From Lunularia cruciata (taxonomy: Eukaryota > Streptophyta > Marchantiopsida > Lunulariales > Lunulariaceae), in the NCBI GenBank assembly GCA_948567375.1, contig OX419756.1, forward strand, positions 71,836,552 through 71,900,551: a stretch of DNA of 64,000 nucleotides, given 5' to 3'. Of the stretch, positions 56,700 through 64,000 are shown in pieces (the first letter of the stretch is position 1; each line of letters opens with the position of its first letter). The position numbers and the translations under genes are program-made. The notes below the pieces were generated by a model. That model saw only the letters and a list, made by a program, of their open reading frames with translations. It was not told the DNA's origin and did not search any database.

Positions 56700-57870
56700 C
56701 ACAACTTCTTCCTTGGAGTCTTTGTTAATGGAGTTGAGGTGCTAGTGCAAGTGCTCCTAATAAACATAGGAGTATATTTGCTATGATTAAATCATTGAGA
56801 AGAGTGTATATCCTTTGCAAGCTATCTTCTTCTCTTGTGCCAGAAGTTCCAAATTAAGACCTTTGGAGCTTGAGCACTCTCCTTTCTCATACTTTCTCTC
56901 AACCACATCTATGGATGCTATCTCCTTACCTTTATTTGGAGTAGGAGCCACTTAGGTTTCACTACCTCTTTCTTTCCCTCTATTGGCTTCCTCATATATC
57001 CTTCTTCCATGGTAAGTGGAATTTGGGCAATTCCTTTGGATGTGACCTCTTCCTCCTTAACCAAAACAATTTCTATCATTGAATTATTAGTTAGTTGGCC
57101 ACCTCTATATAGATAGCTTTCATAACTCTTAGGCCCTCTCCTTACATTTTGATCCATCTCTCTCTTCTCCCATAATTGCACTTCATTGATCTTGAGATCT
57201 ACAAGTTGTTCTATGATGGTTTGAAGTGGATCTTTTGATAGAGGTGCAAGAACTAGAGCAACTACTACTTGTGGTGCAACCCTTAACACCAAAGTATCAA
57301 AAGTTCCACCATACTTGTAATCTTGAGGAGGATGCACAATCTTCTTCACCACCAAATTACTGTCATCCCTTTCCAAACTCTCCTCCATACAAATTGCAAT
57401 CTTGATAGCTTCAACCTTGGAAGAAGGTTTCTCATATCTCACCTTACTTCTAATCTGAGGTCTCAACCCTATCACAAAATTCTTGTTGAGCATGTAGACT
57501 CTAATTTCTCCACTCTTTCTACATAGACTCTCACTTTTTGTCCATCTCCTTGTTTGAGGAAGGTAACCCCACTCATCAATCTCTTTTAACTCTCATTTGG
57601 AAGAAAGTTCATAGTGAGTGCTGAAGTCAAACTCTCCCAAGACTCTTCTTGCCCATCTCTCCTCTCTCTCTTTTGGTATTCTAACTCATACCATGGAAAG
57701 GCTACATCCTCAAAGAAATCTAGTAATAATGAGGCCCACTCATTCTCCCTCCTTTCATTATTTCCTATGCAAGCTCTATTGAAATCTCTCACAAAGGCCT
57801 CCACATCTTCTTCATCCTTGCCAAAGAAACTCAAAAGTTTCACTATCTTTCTCTATTCTCTCAATAATTT
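56700..57870 (-). pseudogene. gag: Element I gag
   Basis: FFGKDEEDVEAFVRDFNRAC (57835-) and NEWASLLLDFFEDV; after a frameshift IGLRPQIRSKVRYEKPSSKV through APLSKDPLQTIIEQL. A zinc knuckle at about 57060 reads CFG*GGRGHIQRNC, with the second Cys replaced by a stop. It parallels C gag throughout. Confidence 0.75.
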
Positions 57871-58059
57871 TTCTTTCACTTTATAACTAATAGAGTATAT
57901 ACAAGATAAACACCATTTGAGAGTAATCCACCCTAAGGAACACAAAAGGTTTAGGTTACTCCAAGATTTTGGTATTCTGCAGCAACATCAAATCCTCAAA
58001 TGTATATTAATCAAACCCTCATGGATAGTTTATCCATAAGTTGAAAGATTATTTCTATA

Positions 58060-58330
58060 ACTAATCTTGAGAACTAGTTGATGAAGGTGGTAGTTTCTTT
58101 GTTGCTGTACTAAGACTCTCTCAAAGATCTTTCACCAAAGTTTCCAAAATTGCTATTGCTTCTTTACACTCATGTCCTTTTGTAAGTCCTTCCACTCCAC
58201 AAACCTCACATAACTCCTTGGTCTTAGGTCTCCTTCCTCCTAATCTTGGTGAGAAAGTCCAACATGCAATCCCAAGTCCAATAAGCCTCTCCTTTCCCTC
58301 AATCTCTTGCTCTTAAAGGTCAATGGACAT
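58060..58330 (-). pseudogene. Element I leader ORF with CxxC...HxC motif
   Basis: Minus frame: SPRLGGRRPKTKELCEVCG, VEGLTKGHEC, AIAILETLVKDL then a stop. All four putative metal ligands match the C copy, although the surroundings have changed. Confidence 0.5.
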
Positions 58331-58878
58331 AAATTTTCCTTATGTCCTTTCTCTCTATATAAAAGACACTAAGAATCATTCTTTCCTCCAAGTAATATAT
58401 TTTTTTAGATCCTCTCGACACTCTCTTCAAATTCTATTCTAAACTCTCTATTCCTCAAATCCACCCTTACAATCACCTCAAACCCTTGGGGAACTTTTCA
58501 TAGCCTTAACTTCCATTGTTGGTGACCTTCCATATTCCCAAGATGAGTCTAAACACTCAAATATGCTTTTGGTTACTCTCACATTCCTCATGCATGAGAT
58601 CTCAACTCTCCAAAATTGAGCACTCCTCACAATATCACTAAATGCTCTCAATTGGTATCTCAAAGTCCTCCAAAATTTTGCACACTTTATCAAAATTCAA
58701 AGACATCCCCTCTTGAAAAGTTTCAGAAGTTTTCATCAATCTGTTTGGCCTATGCATTTTCCTATTCAACACACATATTTTAGATTTGATTTGAAAACAC
58801 CCCCCTTCACTTTAAAATCTCAAAATTTCTTGGGAAAGAATAATGTCTCTCCAATTCTTGAGCCAAAAGGTAAAATAC
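58331..58878 (-). other. Element I leader, gag-proximal part
   Basis: Non-coding, collinear with C 28640-28210 and the D leader; K interrupts at aatac (58874-58878). Continues at 60592-61096. Confidence 0.6.
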
Positions 58879-60586
58879 TATGGTACACACATTTTTTGGT
58901 TTTGTTATCTTTTGATAAAAAAAAGGTACAGTTAAGGCAGAATTGAACCCAAATGGAGACAAAAGTAGAAAATTTGGGTCTACAGGTTGAAGCTAAAGTA
59001 GTCAACTTTGTGTCATAGGAAGAAGGACTCAAATTGGACTAAAGGAGTGCAGACCCAAAGGAGGAATGAAGTTGTAGGTCATGATTCTTGCGGGGGTTGT
59101 ATCTCATTGACAACATTCCAAATTGTGCTTGTTATATCTCTTTTGGAACGTCTCTTTTAGGGCTTTTTGTTGCCACCAAAATTGTTGAGTTTAGAGGTAT
59201 GTAGCAGAAGTTACAAGCATTTGAAGTTTTTGTAGTAGATGTTTAGAGTAGTTGAGTGACTTTTGGTTGAGGTTCTTTGGATCCACATTACTTTGGGGCT
59301 ATGTTCTTTGGGTCATTGTTCTTTGGGTGTATAGACTTTGGGTCTATACAACTTCGGGTTAAAAGCTTCTTTGCCTTAGGACAAAGGTGACCAGTTGGAC
59401 CTCGGAGTGCAATGAAGGTGACTTCAAGGGTCTTACGAGAGGTACAAGAGGAAATTAGAGTTGGGAAAGAAGATATTTAGGATATCCATGATTTCAATTT
59501 CAATTTGAATAAAAAATGGAATAGAAATTGAAGGAAAAGTAGTAGTAGTGAATGAATTTGAAGTGCAAGATCAGACAATACGTGTCTTTGGATCAATTGT
59601 TTGAGACATTAGAGAGGAGTGGGTTAGGAGATAAAGATGAAAATAGATTAGATATGAGTGCAATTGTAGTTTAGAGTGAAGAAGTAGTAGAAATAGCAAA
59701 GGAATTAGTAGTATTAGATAGACCCAAAGACAGAGAAGTGCAAGAAGTTACTTCAAGGTTAGAAGGTGAAGTAGAAGTAGACATTGGATTGGATTCATTA
59801 CCAATTTGAGATAGGAATTGATAGATATGAAGAAGTGGGTTGTCATTTTGGGATCTAGAGATTGTTAGGCAGTAGTTTAGGAAGTTAGTTAATTGTTACG
59901 TGCTCAGCCTATTTAAAGGAGTCCTTTGCATTAGAATCTTGTTCAATGTTCATTATCCCTTAAATTAGATAAAGCGAAGTGCTGATCTAAGTACTCATTG
60001 CTTGAGTTTAATTCCGAGTATCAATTTTGTCTGTATGTTTGTGAGTGTTGGGAGAATTTTGAAGTGCAAGTTAATGTGTTTGTTGGATGTTGGATTTTAA
60101 ATCCTTGATATTCATTCTGTATGTTTGATCCTAAGTGAAGTGCAATCAAAACAATGCCTAGACATATCTGAGAGGAATTGTAGTGTTGGTAGTATTCTGC
60201 ATTTTTTAGTGCAATGCTTAATTGAAAGCAAATTCAATTGAGGAAGTTGTGCCTTCAATGGAGGGGTGGAACACAATTCTGAGGCAAAGTTGTCTCATAG
60301 TGAAGTAGCCATTTTTGGGAAGGACTGAATCATCACAATAGAGTTTGTTTAGACAGAATTGAATGATTTGTGATTATGGGTGACAATTTTTTGTGATGAG
60401 ACTACAAATCAGTGCTTGTTACTCTCTTTTGGGTGTGGTTTCTACCTAAGAGACTAAAGATGAAATCAAGACAAACTACACTATGATCATTTTACTTCAT
60501 ATTTGAACATTTTTGAATCATACCTCTCTAGGAACAAACTTTATGTACCTAATTACCGCAAAAGTGACATTTATCGAGTTGTCTCA
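58879..60586 (+). mobile_element. K: short-form LTR unit in the leader of I
   Basis: 1708 bp, TATGGTACACACATTTTTTG (TG to TA) to GAGTTGTCTCA, perfect duplication aatac (58874-58878 / 60587-60591). Tail frame about 59560-59810 with LEGEVEVDIGLD. TATTTAAA at 59910-59917, 669 bp from the end. Confidence 0.85.
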
Positions 60587-60591
60587 AATAC

Positions 60592-61096
60592 CATACAATA
60601 AATTGTCTTCACAAGTTTCAAAGCAATCCAATGGAAATTTAAGAAATGAAAATTCCATACAAAATTCTAGAGAGCATACAATTTGCGGGAACAGTTTACC
60701 CTACCACCTTCCAAAAAGTCTGACTCAATGTTTGTAGTAGCTCATAAAATAATTTCAAGTGTCCCACCTAATACATAATCCAAAAAATCCTTTGTGAAAA
60801 TCTCAAGTTCAGATCTCAAACTTGAGGTTTTGCCCAAAATCATCAAAATCCACACAATCTACAATCCACCTCACACAATCTCTCCAAATCCTCTCATGTG
60901 TATGGTATGCATATTATCACCTCAAAAATATCATAATGAACTATAGGGTATACAAATGGATCCAAGTTCTCTAAGATAAGTTTAGCCTCCTCCTTTCCTA
61001 ATGTTCTCTCCAAGTGAGCTCTCATAGCCTTAATATAGAATTGTAAGTGGAACATTATCTTGCCATTTAAAGAAGTCTTGGCAATAGAACCAAAAA
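60592..61096 (-). other. Element I leader, LTR-proximal part with PBS
   Basis: Starts next to the 5' LTR with ATTTTTGGTTCTATTGCC (61096-61079), decayed from the TGGTTCCGTTGCC seen in D. Otherwise non-coding and collinear with D 36510-37010. Confidence 0.65.
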
Positions 61097-61767
61097 TGTG
61101 AGCAAGCTTGTCTCTCACTCAAAATGAACCTCTAATGGCTATTATGGTAGCGCATCATGGACTAAGAAGGCAAGGAACCCCAACTCCATCATACTCCTCC
61201 AAGGATAACACTCCAAGACTCCAAAACCATTGCTCACTAGAGATAGTTGTAAATGAAATGATTATGACTACCTCATCACCCCTAGTTTATATACTTATGA
61301 AATAGTTACACACCAAAGTTACTAATTACTAGAGTAACTCAAGTTACTAGGCTAAATGTCTATTAAAGCCAAAAGTATAAAGGAATATCCATACTCATGG
61401 GAATATTCTTCTAAGCATGTGGTCTCATCTTGACACAATCACTAAGTCAAGGATTCCTCCTGGACTATCATTGGAATATAGAAGAATTTAAATAAAAAGG
61501 TTTGTGGGTCCAGGAGTTCTCAACACTTTTTTCAAAGCCAAATACCTAGGAATAATACCAAGTCAATACACTAGAATCCAAAATAGTGGTGTTCATCTTT
61601 TCCACTTCCTCTAAAGTAAAGTTCCCTCTATTTTAGATATGAGTAACTTAGCTAATCATGACTAATGTAGAACCATCCTCTATCTCTATATAAATAATAT
61701 CTCTCAAATACTTATAATACTAAACTAAATATCACAATAATATATACATGCACAGATGGATATTACA
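61097..61767 (-). repeat. Element I 5' LTR
   Basis: 671 bp; plus strand TGTGAGCAAGC to GGATATTACA, homologous to 49840-50531. Confidence 0.88.
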
Positions 61768-62175
61768 GTCCGCACTCCTTGGTAGTTCTATCTCAAACAC
61801 TAGAAGAACTCCACCATGGGGTTAAACTAGACTGATCCACCTCTTGTAGTGGGACTTCAACTTGTAGTGGTACCATTTCCAATTAGTCCACCTTTAGATA
61901 CACCAATGCTACTAGAGCTAGAACTTGGGGTCACTACCAATCTACCCCTAGAAACCAACCTTGAAGTGATGGAGGTGTAGTTTAGAGACTAATATTGTCT
62001 CCATAGCATTTCCAAGTGAGCTCTCTTGCACTCATGGTAATCATCCATTGGTAGAATTTCCAATTGGTGGAGCAACCACTTCCATGCCATGGAGGGTGTA
62101 AACAAAGTTGAGTTCCGTATCTAATATAGATCATACCAACTATTAAAATCTTGGATGAAGTCATCCAACTCAAAG
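61768..62175 (-). other. Unassigned segment with a partly open minus frame
   Basis: The minus strand reads DDFIQDFNSWYDLY, then AWKWLLHQLEILPMDDYHEC and a Ser-rich part, with two or three stops. I do not recognise it. It may be an old gene or element fragment. Confidence 0.3.
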
Positions 62176-62387
62176 GTACTCATTCTATCACTTCTTCACT
62201 ATGGATTGCAACTAAGATCATGGGTAATTTATCTACATCTTTATTCTTTGACCCACTCTCTTCTAATATCTTAGGTAATTCACCCACAACACTTGCACTC
62301 CTACTTCTCCTACTTTGGATGGGATATTTTTCTTTGTCTTACTCCAAAGTACATCTAACTCCTTTCTCACTAAATCTAATGTGAGAC
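62176..62387 (-). pseudogene. Remnant of another LTR unit (coiled-coil tail)
   Basis: Minus strand LRLDLVRKELDVLWSKTKK, VGVQVLWVNYL and PMILVAIHSEEVIE match the tail of L1 (4900-5100). Cut on the right by the C-type LTR and joined on the left to unrelated sequence. Confidence 0.55.
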
Positions 62388-63044
62388 TGTAACACCCATT
62401 TGAACATGTGTGTGGTATTGTGATATTTAGCTTGGTATTACAAGTACTTGAAAGATATCATTTATATAGAGATAAAGGATGGTTCTACATTAGTCATGAT
62501 TAGCTAGAGTTAGTCATAGCTAAGATAGAAAGGATCTTACTTTAGAGGAAGTGGAAAAGATGAGTACCACTATTTTGGACTCTAATTTTTTGACTTGGTA
62601 TTATTCCTAGGTGTTTGGCTTTGAGGAAAGAGTTGAGAACTCTTGGGTCTACAAGCCTTTTTGTTTTAGATTCTTCTATAGTCCAAGGATAGCCCATGTG
62701 AAAGAATCCTTGACCTAGTGGTTAGGTCAAGATAAGATCACATGCTAGTGGAATATGCCCATGTGAATGGATATTCCTTTCTACTTTTTGACTTTACTTG
62801 ACTTTTAGTCTAGTAACTTGAGTTACTATGGTAATTAGTAACTTTGGTGCATAACTATTTCACAAATATATAAACTAGGGGTGATGAGGTACTCATCAAC
62901 CTTTCATTTGTAACTATCTCTCTCTCATTGAGTTCTCTAGTGAGCAATGTCTTGAGTCTTGGAGTGTTAGCCTTGAAAGAGTTGGGGTTCCTTGCCTTTT
63001 TAGTCCATGGTGTGCTACCATAATAGCCATCAAAGGTTCATCCT
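62388..63044 (+). repeat. C-type LTR, cut at its 3' end
   Basis: TGTAACACCC to ggttcatcct, 657 bp; the last 30 or so bases are missing because another sequence starts at 63045. A solo LTR or the first LTR of an element continuing outside; cannot be decided. Confidence 0.8.
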
Positions 63045-63151
63045 TGTCGTGCGTATATACATCGCTACACAACATACATTGCTGTCAACATCATACACTA
63101 TAGAAACACAACTCACACATAAGTTATACATAGACTCTAAAGTGCCACAAT
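63045..63151 (+). repeat. Direct repeat copy 1 (107 bp) in N
   Basis: tgtcgtgcgtatatac...gtgccacaat. About four substitutions from copy 2. Confidence 0.92.
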
Positions 63152-63579
63152 AATCAGATTGCTTACCACTCTCAACTCAACTCAGATCAGTACTTGATAT
63201 ATCACTCTATAAATTGCTAACAACTGGGCATTGATTATAGTCAAGCCACACCCACTCAAGCATAGAGAATCCAGGTGACGCTCGCCGGCCTCTGTCCACC
63301 ATGGCCAGGAACTCAAAGGCTCAACATCAAAGAAGTGAGCTCTCTGGAGCTCACTTCAAAACTATAACCCCTGGACTTGAGCTAGCTCTGAAACCCTAAC
63401 GGTCCTGCTGACAAACGGTGCAAAGTGACGGTGGGCCCCACCGTGAAGTTAGTACCCCGAACACAAAAGCTAACCATCGGAAAGTAGTTGCTGAGAAATT
63501 GTTGAAATAACTCTAACTACTATCACTGGAACTCTAGTGTTCGAGCATCTAGATGCGGAACTACAAATGGCGTGACAGC

Positions 63580-63686
63580 TGTAGTGCGTATATACATCGC
63601 TACACAACATACATCGCTGTCAACATCATACACTATAGAAACACAACTCACACATAAGTCATACATAGACTCTAAAGTGCCACAAT
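63580..63686 (+). repeat. Direct repeat copy 2 (107 bp) in N
   Basis: tgtagtgcgtatatac...gtgccacaat. TG...CA-like ends would fit a small LTR pair, but flanks 63040-63044 and 63685-63689 do not match. Confidence 0.92.
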
Positions 63687-64000
63687 TGCTCCCCTAGCTG
63701 GCGGTTAGGTCCCTTTAACTCTAGATAGCCATCTACTCTAAGTATATGGTATACCCTTTAATGGGCAAAGATCAGGAGGCCGGGTGCTATGGAGACCCAT
63801 TGTTAGTCGCTTGTCTGCAATCTATACCATATAAAGAATGAACTAGTTATAGGTCAAGTACATTTAGGACATAACCACTATCCATGAGGAACCACCGTGA
63901 GGGGAGGAGTCATACATGCCATATGCCATCCTCTCAAACAGCTATCATTACTAACATAGTAGCAGCTCCACTAGAAGAGCCACATAACATACACCTCAAG

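Larger units (their letters stand above)
49840..61767 (-). mobile_element. Element I: Athila-like relative of C, split by J and K
   Basis: Minus order: 5' LTR 61767-61097, PBS-like TTGGTTCTATTGCC (61094-61081), leader with the zinc-finger-like ORF, gag, protease, RNase H, integrase, 3' LTR 50531-49840. RT is deleted: the protease frame runs straight into the connection domain near 56340. J lies in RNase H and K in the leader. Flanks agttt / gtccg do not match, so the insertion site cannot be confirmed. Confidence 0.82.
63045..64000. other. N: unidentified insertion at the right edge
   Basis: It breaks the C-type LTR, so it arrived later. It starts TGTCGTGCGTATATAC. A 107-bp sequence (63045-63151) recurs directly at 63580-63686. 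Between them are a TCP-like palindrome (63428-63444, ACGGTGGG around one C) and no open frame. Leaves the window. Confidence 0.45.

Noticed and set aside
49840-61767. A target-site duplication for element I
   Set aside because: agttt and gtccg do not match and no shifted pair fits.
63428-63444. TCP transcription-factor site in the GTGGGCCCC palindrome
   Set aside because: A short motif in an unidentified insertion with no gene nearby; could be chance.

Overview
This window looks like intergenic DNA from a large, transposon-rich plant genome. Most of it is LTR retrotransposons (Ty3/gypsy type) inserted into one another, and most are decayed. I see no host gene, rRNA, tRNA or CRISPR array. The pol domains, tRNA-type primer sites, polypurine tracts and a chromodomain element are typical of land plants. 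A gymnosperm or other large-genome plant is my guess, not something the sequence proves. Reading frames are broken by stops and frameshifts, with many G-to-A/C-to-T changes, as expected of old methylated repeats.

Layout, left half. Element A (minus strand, from before base 1 to 19843) is an Athila/Tat-like Ty3 element. Its 5' LTR is 18067-19843 and its 3' LTR is 6001-6379 continuing at 1-47. Its 3' LTR is interrupted by L1 (48-6000, TSD ccaag), and L1 is interrupted by L2 (352-2401). A's gag is interrupted by B (11654-17188), a chromovirus with both LTRs, PBS, PPT and a chromodomain.

Layout, right half. An old repeat pair O (19858-20848; 25179-26040 resuming at 48957-49032) is split by H (26041-48951). 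H is split by element C (27011-46104, plus strand, Athila-like). C's 3' LTR is split twice, by E (34103-42802) and F (42830-45472). E holds D (35798-38513, an internally deleted relative of C) and M (39091-41311, unclassified). F holds solo LTR G (43646-44396). This is five levels of nesting. Further right lies I (49840-61767, minus strand, C family), which contains J (52285-56099) and K (58879-60586). Last come a remnant of another unit, a C-family LTR (62388-63044) and an unidentified insertion with a 107-bp direct repeat (63045-64000).

The most interesting thing is the repeat family formed by L1, H, E and J, with short relatives L2, F, K and A's LTRs. Ends are TGTGG...TGTCACA-like, with 4-5 bp matching target duplications in most copies. 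With nested insertions removed, H and J are 3817 and 3815 bp. In element A the same unit sits exactly where LTRs belong, between PPT and PBS, so these units are best read as solo LTRs. The long form carries a decayed protein gene: a conserved N-terminal domain, basic patch, acidic region and long coiled coil. The gene lies upstream of a conserved TATTTAAA about 670 bp from the LTR end, so it sits within U3, in the position of an LTR-encoded accessory gene. The long copies also have their own CCAAT/TATA-like promoter about 300-350 bp before the ATG.
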